DNA from: Stenocarpella maydis
Lineage: Eukaryota > Ascomycota > Sordariomycetes > Diaporthales > Diaporthaceae
NCBI GenBank assembly: GCA_002270565.1
Contig: NQMI01000090.1
Coordinates: 62,001 to 126,000, forward strand
Length of the DNA: 64,000 nucleotides
Direction: 5' to 3'
Part shown: positions 35,531 to 49,446 of the stretch, in pieces
Position numbering within the stretch: the stretch's first letter is position 1
How the letters are laid out: every line of letters starts with the position of its first letter
Made by a program: the position numbers and the translations under genes
Notes under the pieces: generated by a model
Seen by the model: only the letters and a program-made list of their open reading frames with translations
What the model was told of the DNA's origin: nothing
Databases searched by the model: none

Positions 35531-36405
35531 TATGGAAGTGCCGACGTGGCTCCCTCCCAGAACCAGTGTGCCAATGGACTGCTAATTCGTCAGTAATGTA
35601 TTCCGACCTCCAGTCGCACGGGGGCCCTTGTGGTTGCTATGGGCCAGCCATAACAAGCCTGTGCCGTACTGATCGTGCAGATGCGATGGAGGATGTTGGT
35701 GACACTGACGATGATGGAGCTCCGATAAGACAGATAGGCGGGCTGCAGTACTGGCCTTGGCCGTGCCCGGGGTGCATGCGCACGCTACACCAGTGGGGGT
35801 TTCTAGACCCCGGTCTTGGCGAGCACCAAGACAGACCAAGAATCCTCTAGCACGTTTTAGGCTGTCAACTTGCTTTGACTGCATGATATTCTGGAGACAT
35901 AATATGGTAATATTGAAACCAGTTCCGGCGGAATTACAGATCTCGCCAGGCCGGACAATGCTGTTATTAGGGTAGAAGCGGTGTATGATGATGAAGAGCA
36001 GCAGACTTTGTAAAGACAGCCTTGGTATCACCACTTGCGTTCTCATTGAGCTTCAACTACTTACTCCACAATGCTATGCCGGCGTATAGGTAGACTCGCA
36101 AGGTAACAGATAGCATTTGGCAGGCAGCCGTGTGCCCCCTAGCAAAATAGTTTGAATCCCTATGCGACCAGGATATCATACCGAAATGATCCTTCTTTCC
36201 GTTCATAAAATACTGCAATAACACGGTTTGTACAAAGGAAGCAAGAAACACCACACTCGCCTTAAACCTCGGGGCTAATCCGCCTCTCTTGTCTTGACAA
36301 AAGCAAACTCGCCAGGATGATCATTAAGAAAGCCGCCGCATCCCTGCATGTTACAGAGTAGCCTCTGGTGTCAGCGACCGAGTATAACTATCAACAATCA
36401 ACAGG
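35531..36405. other. Intergenic: sin1 promoter and smc3 3' flank
   Basis: 875 bp between two minus-strand genes. No coding or RNA gene is supported. A TTTGAATCCC word near 36155 hints at a tRNA T arm, but no cloverleaf forms around it. Confidence 0.65.
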
Positions 36406-39400
36406 CTATCTCGGGGCCTGTCCCTCGACAAACTCCAGAGCGTCCTCCGTGTCGTAGCAGCCGATGGCGCTCGACTTGTTGCGGAATGTGACACCATAGC
36501 ATTTGTCGGCCACGTTGACAATTTCGGGTCGGAAAGTGGTGCAGATGAACTGGGTGCCGGCCTCCTTGGACAACGTCTGCAGCAGCTCCGCCACAGCTGT
36601 CCGGTACTGCGCGTCGAGGTTGGCGTCGACTTCGTCGAAAATGACAAAAGGACTGCTCTCGGTCCTCTGCAACGCGAAGATCAGGCAGAGGGCACACAGA
36701 CCTAGCGGCGGGTGGTCCCATGGGTTAGCAGTTGCATGTGCAAACGGCGAGCATGATGCTGCACATCATTGGCCTTGCAGGGCAATGGTACTCACTCTTC
36801 TGTCCACCACTGAGTTGTTGGATCTTCTGTTGCTCGTCCATTTTCGAGTTGAAGGAGACCTTGATGCCAACTCCGGTGTAGTTTTCGACGCTGCCGCCGT
36901 CCTGTTCGTCAGAGTCTTCAGGATCTCCCCGACGCTTGTCAGCCTTGCGCTCGATGACCAAGCCTCCACGCCCAGCAGGAACCAGCCGCTCGAATATTTC
37001 CGCAAATTCTTTCGAGACCTGCTTAAACGTTCGCTGGACGGCCTCGTCCTTGCGCTCGTCGAGGTGAGCAATCAGCTCCTCGATGGATGCTTGCGAGGCA
37101 TCAAGTTCTTCTCGCCTCTTTAGTAGCTGCTCTTGTTGTGTAGTGAAGCTGTTGTATTGCTCAAACGCCTTCTTGTTGACATGCTTGTACTTCTTGAGCT
37201 TCTCGTTCACATTCTTCAGCCGCTTCGTGATCTGATCCAGGTGGGTTAGCTCATGCACGACGGCACCGAATAATCAGGAAGATGTTACTGACCTCGTTTG
37301 ACTTGAGCTTGATGTACTTGGTAAAGGCCTCGTCCGGCAGCACACCCAGGTCTCGTATGCTCTTGGCCATCTCTTCAATCTGGCCGGTGAGAATATGTTT
37401 CTTCTGCGCGCTCTTCTCTACCCTCTTCTGATGCCTCTCAATCTGCCTGGCAAGCTCTTGCAGCTCCTGTTGCTTCACTTCGATTGCGGACCCCACCTCC
37501 GAGATTCGAGAGCCCAGCTCCTCGGCCTGAGCCTCATTCTGTTGGATCTTCTTCTCGATGGAGACGGTGATCTTCTGGATCTTCTTGAGCTCCTTCTGTG
37601 CATCCGAGTAGCTGCTGCCACCGTCGGCGGCAGCCGAGTTCTCAAAGGCCAGCCCGCTCAGCTGGTCTTCCTTGAGGCGCAAATTCTGGCGCAGATCTGT
37701 CTCCAATATCTGCTTGCGCGTGCCCAATTCTCTCCGGGCTCTGGCGGCCACATTCCATTCCTTCTGCAGCTGTTGCACCTGCTGAGTGAGTTCTTCCACC
37801 GCCTGCTCCTCGTCACTGGACAATGCCTTCTTGAAGTCAGAAGCAAGCTCCGCCTCCATCGCCTCAAGGTTTGCGCCGAAATCGTGCATGTTCCTGTCGA
37901 CCTGGTCTCTTCTACTTATGGCTGCATCGAGGTGCTCCCGCTCGCGTTCCAGCTGGCTTAATTTGCTTCTGAGCTCAATCTTGAGGGGATCAAGACCGCC
38001 ATCAGCTCGGCGTAACTGTGACTCCGTCTTCTGCAGCTCGCCCAGAGCACGAGTTATTTCCTGGTCCTTTTGATCCATCTGCTTTCGAGTCTCCGATGCC
38101 TGCGCGAGGATCTCTTCGTACTTGTCACGCCACTGGTTGACTGCCGCAACAGCTTCCAGGCGGGATTTGCGCGTGTCGATGTATCCACCCGAGATCACAC
38201 CCCTCTTGTTGATGATGTCTCCGTCGGATGTAATGGCATCCACGTTGTGGCTCCTGGCATACTGCCCACCAACCTGCAAATTGTTGGTGACGACAGTCTT
38301 GCCAAAGACTTGTTGAAAGGCGTCTTCATACTCTTGATCATAATTAATCTTGTTGATGAGCGGGACGATGTCGCTGGCGCGAGGCATGTTTACGCGCCTC
38401 GGCTTCAGCTGGGCAAGTGGCATGAAAGTAATGCGACCGCCATGTCTCTTGAACAGCTCTGTCGCGAGCATGCTTGCGGTCCTTTCGTTGTCGACAACGT
38501 AATGGAATAGGCTGGTTCCAGCTGTCTGCTCGACAGCGATGCGATACGCCTCAGGAACTTCCATCAGCTCCGCGAGCGTCCCGTATGCGCCTGGGATGTC
38601 CTTCTCTCGTCTTATTTGGCGTAATGTTGCCAATCCTTTGGCGGTGGCATGGTCCATGGCATGGGAGAGCTCGCGTTCTGCCCTGTCCTTTTCCTCTCGG
38701 ACTTTGGCCAGGACGGTGTCAAGCTTGTCATCTTCACGGCGCAGCCTCTTTCTCTCTTCGTTGAGGCTGTCGAGGGTTTCTTGAGCCTGTGCAACCTGGT
38801 CGATCATGGACTGCCTGCCGCCGCCCCAGTTCTCAAGTTGGCCACGAAGATCGGCAACAGATTTCTCGAGGCCATCAATAGACTGGGTCACGTTGTTGAC
38901 CTCTTCCTCAGCATCAATCAAATTGGCCTTTTGTTTCGAAATGGTCAGGTTGAGATCATTGATCTCCTTCCGTAGGTAATCGTCTCGCTCAGCACGGTTC
39001 TTGAATTGTGAGCTCCGAGTCTGCTTATTCAGGAGGCGCATCCGACGATTTTCAGCGTGATCTAGGATCTGCTTCACTTCGGATTCCGCCTTTTTGCGCT
39101 TCTCGAACTCAGGAATCAGCTTCTTAAGCTCTGTCTCCTTGGCCTTGATTTCCTTCCTGACGGCGTCCAATTCTGTGTCGTGTTGATGCTTGGCCATATC
39201 TCGAGATGATTGACTGTCGGCCAGGTTTTTCACCTTCAGCTCGGCCTTGGCGCGCGATTTGGCCACTTCACGGCGGTCCTCTTCCAGTTGACGCCTGTCG
39301 ATCCTGAGCAAATTCAGCTGCTGCTCCAGGGAGCTCAGATTGGACTCCATGCCCGCAATGGCCTTTTCGCCTTTCGAGAAAGCCACCCGCTGCTCTGTGT

Positions 39401-40222
39401 CATTTTCTCCTCCATCCTTGATGGCCGAACCCAACTCCTCGAGCGCCTCTTCGAAGTGGGTCTGCTGTTGGTAATAGTACGCGTACTCGAGACACCGGCG
39501 CTCCCTGTCACTGTTCTGGAACCCTCGGAGTTCCTCCTTCTCCTCCTCCAGCTCGCTGAGACGCTCCTTGATGTATGCCAGGAGCTCATCGATCTTCTCT
39601 CTCTTGTTGTTCGTCTCGTTCATGATCTTCAAGGATTCGGCACGCTTGTCCTCGTACAAGTGGGTACCGGCAACTTCCTTCAGGAGATTTAGACGCTCCT
39701 TTTCCTTCATGTTGGTCAAAGACGTCACACGACCCTGAGGCACGATATAGAAGGGGTTGGACCTCGAGAACCCGGCTGTGTCGAGCAGCTGCAGAACCTC
39801 CTTCTTGGCCCAGACCTTCTTGTCCACGGAGTACTCATCCTTCTTGTGGCCGATTGTCCGCCGTATTGCGACATCATCCTTGTCGATGGTCTGGAACCGG
39901 CGGTCCTCGTTGTCGAATATGATCTCGACGTAGGCGGTGGCGACTGCGGAACCGGAGCCTTCGTGCAGCAGGGCGGCGCGCTCCTCACGGCTGAGATTGG
40001 AGTAAGCATCGCTCAGGACGAATCGGATGGCAGCGAAGAAGTTGCTCTTGCCAGAGCCGTTTCGCCCGACGACGACATTGGTGCCTGGAGAGAAAGGCTC
40101 GATGATGGTCTGGTCCTTGTAGCTATTCGATGAGAACGGTCAATATGCATTCGCATGGCAAAGACTGGGGCGGGGGCGCACAACCTCTTGAAGCCCTGGA
40201 TGATGATCTGCTTGATGAACAT
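36406..40222 (-). CDS. smc3: Smc3, cohesin subunit
   Basis: Four exons: 40185-40222, 37293-40122, 36796-37231 and 36406-36701; introns of 62, 61 and 94 bp; 1199 residues, the usual Smc3 length. Smc3 forms the cohesin ring with Smc1 and the kleisin, holding sister chromatids together and extruding loops. Walker A is GRNGSGKS (32-39). Two lysines in GHKKDEY (106-107) match the Eco1 acetylation site that locks cohesion. Coiled coils flank a hinge at about 520-670, which carries the conserved glycines (SDGDIINKRGVISGGY). The ABC signature LSGGQK ends at residue 1101, and Walker B is FVIFDEVDANLD (Asp 1124, Glu 1125). All catalytic residues are present. Intron 1 cuts within GFKS; intron 3 falls inside the signature motif. 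Confidence 0.97.
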
Positions 40223-43200
40223 GTTGCCGACCAACGCCACTCAGCGGGCAGGGCGGTGCAGATGTTAGATACCGAGATTGACACGGTCGCCTAGTCTGGC
40301 AACATGAGTGCTGCGTCGCGTGCGTATTACGTGTGGGATGTTGTCGTTGTGGACACGGGCGAAAAATGGCTGAGCTCCGGTTTGCTTGGATGCTGGAACT
40401 GGGCGACGCGACGCGGTTGGAGGAGGGGCTCTTCTGTCTTGGGCGCGCGCCTGAATGGTTGATTACCTAATCTCCTATACCCAAGACGTGCCAGTAACCT
40501 TGACTCTACATAATAATACGGACTAAATACTGGCGGGACGGATAATGCATACATTCGTGTGCTTGGCTAGCACAGCACTTAGTGCGATGTATAGGCATCA
40601 AAGCGAGCTGCAATCCCGTACGTCGATTGCTTCATCCAGTAGTACCGGTTCCAGTCGGTGATGTGAACGCACTGGCTGGGCACGGGCGAATCCGGGATCA
40701 CAGGGGTTTTGAGCGCGTTCAAGCTCAGACCAAAAAAAGTGTTTGCTCTTGCGAGAAGCGCAGTTGATGCGAGAATCTACACAACTCACATAGGACACCA
40801 CCGGGACGAGAGCGGCCCAACACCTATGGGGCTGCGACCAACGGGACATAGAACAAACAGCCTTCGATAAGTTCTTTGGCTCCAAGCAATACGATTTCGA
40901 TTCCTCTCTGGTCGGGAAGAAGAAAGGCTTTGTGGTTCAGATTGCCAAGGCCATCTCAGCATATGCTGCCATGTCTAGGCGTCGGCTCGGTGATAGCAGT
41001 GGTGTGGTGGTGGCTGCGGTGTGGAAAGGAAGGGGAGCGGCTGGTAATCTGGTTTCTTATTGAGTGGCACTCTGAGAGTGAGGGTCATTGATGAGGCAGA
41101 GTGAGGCAGGCGATGGCGATTTGGTATATGGCTGCAGGGGTCTGCTAACCCACTGTTGCGACTAAAGCCTACGACCCACTGCACATCTCAGATCTGCCAG
41201 TCCCGATTGAACATGGGAACGCGGTTTCATGTGCTGCTGAGCTCCGCACGTCCGTCCCGGGTTGCCGTCGCGACACTGCGCGACTGAAGGTGGCGTGTTC
41301 ACTTGCAGCGCAGGCTTCTCGTCAGATGAACCACCATCAAAATGGCCACCGGTTCTCCGGACTCAAGACCAAGGTCCAAGGCGCATCTGGGTAAGATAGC
41401 TTGCATGAGGCTCCAGAGACAAGTGTGGGTTAGGGGAACATGGATGCTGTTTCAACGACGAAAAAGTCCCCGAGGCCCGTGTCTGACTCGGAGCTACCTT
41501 GGTTTGCGTGCTGAGGCACACCCGAAGGTGTAGTAGACGCCTCGGAGAGCTGTGAAGAGCCCGCATGGTGCTCACGCACTGGGGCTTGATGACAAGGGGG
41601 TTTTATGCCTTCTGGCACTATGTCGCTGCTCCTCGACGAGGCAGCAGTTTCCGGCTTCGATATTGGCTACGTGCCGGAGCCGGGATTATGGGGACCTCTG
41701 ATGATGAGACGACGCGGTGAGTTATCTGATCCAAAGGTGCTGGGGGGATTCTGTATCGAGCGGGATGCCTGCTCAGGCCAGATGTGCTGTCTCCAAGAAA
41801 TATATATCCATATCACCATGCTCCGGATGGGATGGGTGGAAGGATGGATTGGGAAGATGGAAGAGCGTGTTTTTCCAGAGTGCGAGCGCGCATGTAAACT
41901 GAAGCGATGGCGCAACACATGAAATGGTTGTGCCGATGTGAGGCTAGGCTGCTCCTACTGAGCAAGCCGTAATTACGTAGGTTTGAGGTAGGCCGGTAGG
42001 TAAACTGGCAGGTAGTTTATGTAGTGATGAGACGCGGATGGATAAGACGGGGGCGACAATGATATGGAGCTTGCCAGAACTGGTTAGCCTGGAGTTCTTT
42101 TGAAGGTTGAGTACGCTGGTGGTTGACGACGGCGATGGCATGGGCACATCTGGTAGCGAGCTGCAGCATACTAGTCAAGTTGATGGACGAGTGTGGATGA
42201 TGGGGTCAACTGGTGTGGGTGATGAGATAGATCAAAGGACATCTGGACGGAGAGCGAGAAGGGACGCACCCCCCCCCGGCTCCACCAAGGATCCCAAGCC
42301 AAGAAAAATCTGGTAGCCCAGCAGCTATGGCAGGTGCGGCTTCTGCAGGGGTGGCCGGTGCGCTAAAAACCCAAGTGCAGGAGCTGCCAGTGGCTCCTGT
42401 CTATTTAAACAACAGTGCCTTGGATTAGAAGAAGACCACCTTCCCCGTCGTCGTTTTTTTCCCACCGCCCACAGCCCACTCAGGTTTTAGAAGGCCCAGC
42501 CCAGCCCGGCCCAGCCCAGCCCAAGCCAGCTCCGGCCTGCTGCACAACGCACCCACCCCGGCCGATCCGCGACCAACAGGCAAGCAGAAGAGGCCGAGCA
42601 AAAGCAAGCAAGTTCCATTCACGCATCCGTCCGCCCATCCATCCAACGAAGCAGTACAGCTCCTGCCTGGGCAACACCAGACGAGTTTACAAGTAAGCGG
42701 GCTTGACATTTGATTAATTCCTAGTTTTGCCCATTGGTTTTGTTTTAATTCTGTGGACGAGTGTCACGTCAGGTACCCTTTCTCCCTGCTCCGTCGATAT
42801 CATATTCCGTCCTTCAACCTCAGCATCAGCACCACCATTTGAATCCCAACCCACAAAGGCAAGGGAGAGGGAAACACAAAAAAAAGCGGAAGGGAAAAAT
42901 ACACACAAAAACACCAGTTTGCATCCCATCCCAACGCATCGTGCTGCATCGCATTGCATCCCATGGCATTTGCCGTTGCAGCAATATTTCTATTCCATCC
43001 TAGCCCTGAAAGCCATCGCTACTAACACACACCACCCAATAGTCAGTTCATTTCCATCCCCCAGCATCTCAGCCCCCGACCCGCTTGCATCGTTAGCGCA
43101 GGGATCCGCCCAAGTCCATTCCCGGCAAAGTCAACTGGTCTCTTTGACTGCCAGTGTCCAAGTGTCCACTTTACCAGCTCCTGATTGGGCAGCCCTCACC

Positions 43201-43639
43201 TTGCACTGTCTATTTCCAAGGTGAGCCAAACCATCCCCAACCCCTGTAGCCAGCCATCACAAGCTTCACCTTGCGACAGGATCCGCCCAGTCCAGTCGCC
43301 ATAAACAACCCGAGCCTCTCACCAGGCCAGAGCATACCCAGAGATGTACCTTGTCTTCTAAGGGGTTTTCGTCTTCTTTTTTCTTTTTTCTTTTTCCAAT
43401 TTCCATTTAATTTCCTGTCTTTTCTTGTGATTGCATGTTGTTCGGCTTGAACAACAGACCAACCAACTAACCATGATCATTGGACAGTGCTTCTCATAGC
43501 ATAAGCAACAATCACTCTGTCGATACAATAGTCTCATGCCTCAATAACTTGATGGCTTTGTTCGGGCCGAGTCTTTGCTGCCAGTAGCATTTCTCACATC
43601 TTAATCCTCCTGCAGCCACATATCATGATATGAGAGAAG
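40223..43639. other. 3.4-kb divergent intergenic region between smc3 and mot1
   Basis: The longest gene-free stretch of the window. It holds the smc3 promoter at its left end, a (CCCAG)n-like stretch at about 42493-42530, a C9 run near 42271, A-rich sequence near 42878 and a strong T/C tract at 43374-43420. The last ~1 kb has the pyrimidine-rich look of a long fungal 5' leader for mot1. Frames of up to 165 codons here have no domain-like content and are left out. Confidence 0.6.
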
Positions 43640-43656
43640 ATGGCTTCCAGGCTTGA
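43625..43656 (+). promoter_or_regulatory. Overlapping upstream ORFs at the mot1 start
   Basis: Two ATGs sit just before the mot1 ATG (43640). ATG at 43625 gives the minimal frame ATG-ATA-TGA (43625-43633). ATG at 43630 opens a second frame that overlaps the mot1 start out of frame and ends at 43656. Either could lower mot1 translation if included in the mRNA, though the real ATG has A at -3. Confidence 0.45.
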
Positions 43657-46600
43657 TCGTCTCGTCACGTGAGTACTCTTCGAACGACCACCCCCTGTCA
43701 GACACCTATATGCCTTGGCTTTTATATCCTGCCGTCATCTATTGTGGTTCTCTCTTCATCCCCGTTCGACTTGCTAACATCGCCTAGAATCCTCGAGACC
43801 GGAAGTACCCGGCTCATCCGGGACACGGCAGTAAACCAGCTGGCCGACTGGCAAAAACAGCAGCCAGAGGAACTTTTCAACCTCCTCTCAAGAGTGGTCC
43901 CGTACCTGCGGCACAAGGACTGGGAGACAAGGACTACCGCAGCAAAGGCCATTGGCAAGATCATTGAGAATGCGGAAACATACGATCCGAACCCCGGCGA
44001 GGAATCTGTCGAGCCAAAGAAGGATGATGGTGTCGGCAACGGTCTTGTCAAGAAGGAGGAGGCTGAACCATCCGCCCCCGATTACGACAGCTTAAGCTTA
44101 GGAACTCTGAACGTGCCTGATATCATCAGGCACGGCAGGCAGCTACTGCGTGGCGGCACAATCGACTACTCCCTTGGTGCCCTGGAACCCCAGGAGCGCC
44201 TGGCACACCAAAAGAAGACCCTCATCGGCCGCCTTGGCCTGCTGGGCAGGCCTTACGAGGATGAGGAAATACCTCTGCCGAATGAATCTGCCGTGAGCCC
44301 TAGCACCCCGGCGGACACCAACGGCTCCCACGGGCCCGGCCGCCCCAGCAGCAACGGAACCGCCACCACACCTCACCCCACCGAAGAGAGCGGAATGAGC
44401 GCCAGGCAGCTGAACGTGCTCAAGCGGAAGCGGAAAAGAGAGGCCATGAAGGCCTCTCAAGGCAAGGGCGGTTTCGGTGACCTCTCGCTCCGGCGCAACC
44501 AAACGGCTGGCTCGGAAGGCTTCGCCGAGGACACCCCCATGGTCGATACCGACTCCAAAAAGAACGGCAAGATGGCTGACTACTTCAGTCTCGACAGGCC
44601 AGCTGACATTGAGGAAGACAGCAAGGTCGTGTCTGAGTACAAGGGCGCAGTGCTGCCTATTAAGTCTGAGTTGGAGGCCGATGTCAACATGGAAGGCTCC
44701 GAGTGGCCGTACGAGCGCTTGTGTGAATTCCTAAAGATCGATCTATTCGATCCATCCTGGGAGACCAGGCATGGCGCGGCCATGGGCCTGAGAGAGCTCA
44801 TCAGAGTCCACGGTGCAGGGGCCGGTCGGGTCCGCGGCGTGTCGCGCAACGAAAACAATGAGCGGAATAGGAAATGGCTCGACGACCTCGCCTGCCGGCT
44901 CTGCTGTGTCCTGATGCTGGACAGGTTTACAGATTACAGCTCGGACACTTCTGTGGCTCCCATCAGGGAGACTGTTGGCCAGACACTTGGGTCCGTGCTT
45001 TTCCACGTCTCTCCCGACTCGGTACACGCCATCTACCGCATACTCTACCGTATGGTCATGCAGGAAGACCTGCCCCTCGAGCAACATGTCTGGCCAATCT
45101 GCCACGGTGGCATGGTTGGACTCCGTTATGTTGTCGCCGTCCGCAAAGACTTGCTACTGAAAGACGGTCGCATGATCGACGGTATAATCCGCGCCGTCAT
45201 GAAAGGCCTCGGCGACAGGGACGATGATGTTCGTTCTGTCAGCGCTGCGACCTTGACTCCCATGGCGAAGGAATTTGTCACGCAGCGCCCTGGCGAGTTG
45301 AATGGTCTCATCAACATCGTCTGGGAAGGTTTGGCTGACCTGAGCGACGACCTTAGCGCTTCGACCGGCAAGATTATGGATCTCCTTGCCGTTCTCTGCA
45401 GCTTCCCGGAAGTCCTGGCGGCTATGAAGGCTTCGGCGCAAGAGGACGAGGAAAGAACATTCACTGTCCTTGTGCCCAGGCTTTACCCATTCTTACGCCA
45501 TACCATCACATCAGTCCGCCTGGCCGTCCTCAAGGCACTTATGACTTTCGCCAAGCTTGACGCAGAATCAGCGCAAGGTTGGCTGAATGGCCGGATTCTC
45601 AGACTGATTTTCCAAAACATTCTGGTAGAGCGCGACACAGAGACGCTGAACATGTCTATTGAGCTGTGGGTCTCACTGGTCAAGTCTCTTGCTAAAGATC
45701 CAGCAGTGCTGGCAATGGAGTTTTCCTCTCACGTCGAGCCATTGATGCAGCTGACGCTACATCCCATTGGTGTCCAGCGCAACCCCATCCCCATGGACGC
45801 TACCCTCTTCATGAAACCATCAGGCGGCACATACGCCCCCCTCAGCGGAACCCCCGCGCCGCCTCGAAGACCTAGTCCGTCAGAGAGCGCCGAGCGGGCC
45901 ACCAAGAGACGTAGGAAATCGACCAAAGTTGAAGAACCCCAGGCTGCTTCCCAGTCACACGATCTCGACGGACGCATGATGCAAGGAGATATCGATTTGG
46001 TTGGGATGGAAACACTGGTGCGGTCACGCATCTATGCGGCCAAAGCCATGGGCTTCATCATGTCGCTTCTCCCAGCAGCAGGCTTGCACGAGTACGATGC
46101 AATCATCATCAAGGGCCTTGCATCATCATACTCATCCACACAGCTCAGCGCTTGCATAGTCATCGACGAATACGCACAGAACTCGGTCAATGTTGAGCAG
46201 TGCTCCAGGTTTGTGGCGCTTCTGCAGCACATGGTGGAGGGCGAACGGCCATCATCCTACCGAGACCTGGTCAGCTACGTCCGGGGCGTCCGTGCCCAAT
46301 GTTCGCAGCTCATACATCTGTTCCGCGATTTTGGGAAGGTCTCATCTAGTAAGCTTCCGACTCTTGCTGTGATTGTCCAAGGTGAGGCAGAAGCGGGGCC
46401 AGGGGCATTCTCCATCGCGAATGCGGAGAAGGTGGTGGGCGAGGATTATGAAAAGCTGAAGAAGGCAATGGCACCTGGACAACGGCTCATTGCCAGCCAG
46501 CAGCTTGCCGAGTCTCGTGATCTTACCGCCCAGGCGATCGAAGAGGCCAAGGCCAAGAAGGAAACGCGTGACGTGCGGATCAGAGCGGCAGCAGCATGCG

Positions 46601-49446
46601 CTCTCGTGGCAATCAAGCATCTGCCCAAGAAGCCAAGTCCGCTCATCAAGGCCATCATGGACAGCATCAAATACGAGGAGAACCAGGATCTCCAAGGGCG
46701 CTCGGCATCGACAATCGCAAATCTCGTCCAGTTCTTCACCGAGTCTGGCCGTCGGGGTCCCGCGGACAAGGTGGTGGGCAACCTCGTCAAGTTTTCTTGC
46801 ATGGAGGTGGCAGAGACACCGGAATTCCCTGTCCACGCCAGCAAGACGGACGTGGTGCTCTCGATGCAAAAGGAAGAGGACCGTGTCGACCATCCCGACG
46901 CTGCCAAATGGGCCCGTGAGGCGAAGGCAGCCCGCGTAACCCGCCGTGGTGCAAAGGAGGCGTTGCAGATATTGTCCAAGACGTTTGGCCCCGAGCTTCT
47001 GAACGTCGTTCCTAGCATTCGCGCTTTCATGGAGCAGCCCCTCTTGCGGGCATTCTCCGGCGACCTGCCTGCCGAAGCAAGAGACCCTGAGAACACCTTC
47101 GGACAGGAGATCGTCGACGCCATGTCTGTGATTCGCACCATGACCCCCACAATCGATCCTGCCCTCCATCCCTTTGTCATGCAGATGGTCCCGCAAGTTA
47201 TCAAGGCATTGCATTCCGAGTTGTCAGTTTTCCGATACATGGCTGCCAAGTGCCTAGCAACAATATGCAGCGTCATCACGGTGCAGGGCATGACAGCCCT
47301 GGTCGAAAAGGTTCTTCCCTCGATCAACAACCCTCTGGACCTGCACTTCCGACAGGGAGCCATTGAGGTCATATACCACCTGATTGCCGTCATGGGAGAC
47401 GGGATCCTACCTTATGTGGTCTTCCTTATCGTCCCCGTCCTAGGCCGGATGAGCGACTCGGACAACGAGATCCGGCTGATAGCAACGACATCATTCGCGA
47501 CACTGGTGAAGCTTGTCCCACTGGAGGCAGGCATACCGGACCCCCCGGGCCTCTCCCAGGAGCTACTCAAGGGCCGGGACCGCGAGAGGACATTCATCGC
47601 CCAGCTCCTGGACCCGAAGAAGGTCGAGGCCTTCTCGCTCCCGGTCTCCATAAAGGCCGAACTGCGCTCTTACCAGCAGGACGGCGTCAACTGGCTCAAC
47701 TTCCTTCGCAAGTACCACCTCCACGGCATTCTATGCGACGATATGGGGTTGGGGAAGACGCTGCAGACGCTCTGCATCGTGGCCAGCGACCATCATGAGC
47801 GAGCTGAGGAGTTTGCCAAGTCGGGATCACCGGATGTGAGGCGGCTGCCTTCGCTGATTGTCTGCCCCCCCACCCTATCTGGGCACTGGCAGCAGGAGAT
47901 CAAGACATATGCCCCGTTCCTCAGCGTCACGGCATATGTGGGGCCTCCAGCCGAGCGAAAGTCGATGAAGGACAGCCTCGACAAGCCGGATATCGTAATC
48001 ACTTCGTACGACGTATGCCGCAATGACGTTGACGTTCTTGAGAAGTACAACTGGAACTATGTGGTGCTCGACGAGGGCCACCTCATCAAGAACGCCAAGG
48101 CAAAGATCAGCATGGCTGTGAAGAGGCTGGTCAGCAACCACCGGCTCATCCTGACCGGCACCCCGATCCAGAACAACGTGCTGGAACTGTGGTCACTGTT
48201 CGATTTCCTGATGCCCGGCTTCCTCGGGGCAGAGAAGGTCTTTGCCGACCGCTTCGTGAAGCCCATATCTGCGTCCCGCTACAGCAAAGCTTCGTCGAAA
48301 GAACAAGAAGCCGGGGCCCTGGCCATCGAAGCTCTGCACAAACAGGTCTTGCCATTCCTTCTGCGGCGCCTGAAGGAGGAGGTGCTCGACGACCTGCCAC
48401 CCAAGATCTTGCAAAATTACTACTGCGACCTCAGCGATCTGCAGAGGAAACTGTTTGACGAGTTTACGAAGCGCGAGTCAAAGAAGCTGGCAGACGAGGC
48501 CGGCCGCGATGACAAGGACGCCAAGCAGCACATCTTCCAGGCGCTACAATACATGCGAAAGCTCTGTAATTCTCCTGCTATGGTGTTGAAGCCGGGACAC
48601 CCCAACTACGACGAAACTCAGCGCATCCTCGCAAAGGGAAACACTAGCCTGGAAGACGCTGCCCACGCCCCAAAGCTGACAGCACTCCGAGACCTCCTGG
48701 TAGACTGCGGTATCGGCACAGAGGGCCATGATTCGAATGACCCGCTGTACCAGCCAATCAAGCCTCACCGGGCACTGATCTTCTGTCAAATGAAAGAGAT
48801 GCTGGACATGGTGCAGAACTCAGTTTTGAAGGCTATGCTGCCCTCCGTGACTTACCTGCGTCTGGACGGCGGCGTCGAAGCCAACAAGCGCCAGGACATC
48901 GTCAACAAGTTCAATAGCGACCCGTCTTACGACTGCCTTCTCCTGACCACCAGCGTGGGCGGTCTGGGCCTCAACCTCACCGGAGCCGACACGGTCATTT
49001 TCGTCGAGCACGACTGGAACCCGCAGAAGGACCTGCAGGCCATGGACCGCGCGCACAGGATCGGTCAGAAGAAGGTTGTCAACGTGTACCGGCTGATCAC
49101 GCGTGGCACGTTGGAGGAGAAGATTCTCAGCCTGCAGCGATTCAAGATCGACGTGGCTTCGACGGTTGTGAACCAGCAGAACGCAGGTCTGGCGACAATG
49201 GACACGGACCAGATCCTGGACCTGTTCAACATAGGCGACTCGGGCCCTGGCTTGATCACCGAGAAGCCAGCCGGGGGCGGCTCTAGGTTCGAGGGGCGTG
49301 AAGAGGACATGGTGGATGTTGAGACGGGTGACGTCCGCCAGCCGGGTAAGAAAGCTGCCTGGCTGGAAGACCTGGACGATCTTTGGGACAACAAGCAATA
49401 CGAGGAGAGTTTTGATTTGGACGGCTTCCTCAAGACGATGGAGTAG
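43640..49446 (+). CDS. mot1: Mot1/BTAF1, TBP-displacing Swi2/Snf2 ATPase
   Basis: Two exons, 43640-43668 and 43788-49446, joined to MASRLDRLVT-ILETGSTRLIRDTA; 1895 residues, the family's length. Mot1 uses ATP to strip TATA-binding protein from DNA, redistributing it among promoters. The N-terminal ~1250 residues are HEAT repeats that clamp TBP, with a disordered Pro/Ser/Lys insert near 720-760 (KRRRKSTK) that may be a nuclear signal. The ATPase core starts near 1290 (RSYQQDGVNWLNFLRKY). Walker A is DDMGLGKT (about residue 1326-1333), box II is LDEGH (about 1437), motif III is LTGTPIQNN, and motifs V-VI are TSVGGLGLNLTGAD and DRAHRIGQKK. Every helicase-like motif is intact. The first exon is only 29 nt, and two tiny upstream ATGs precede it. 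Confidence 0.97.

Noticed and set aside
36120..36180. TTTGAATCCC word suggesting a tRNA T arm
   Set aside because: No matching acceptor, D or anticodon stems could be formed in the surrounding 80 bases.
42727..43224. 165-codon frame upstream of mot1
   Set aside because: Low-complexity leader-like sequence, no conserved segment; probably part of the mot1 5' region.
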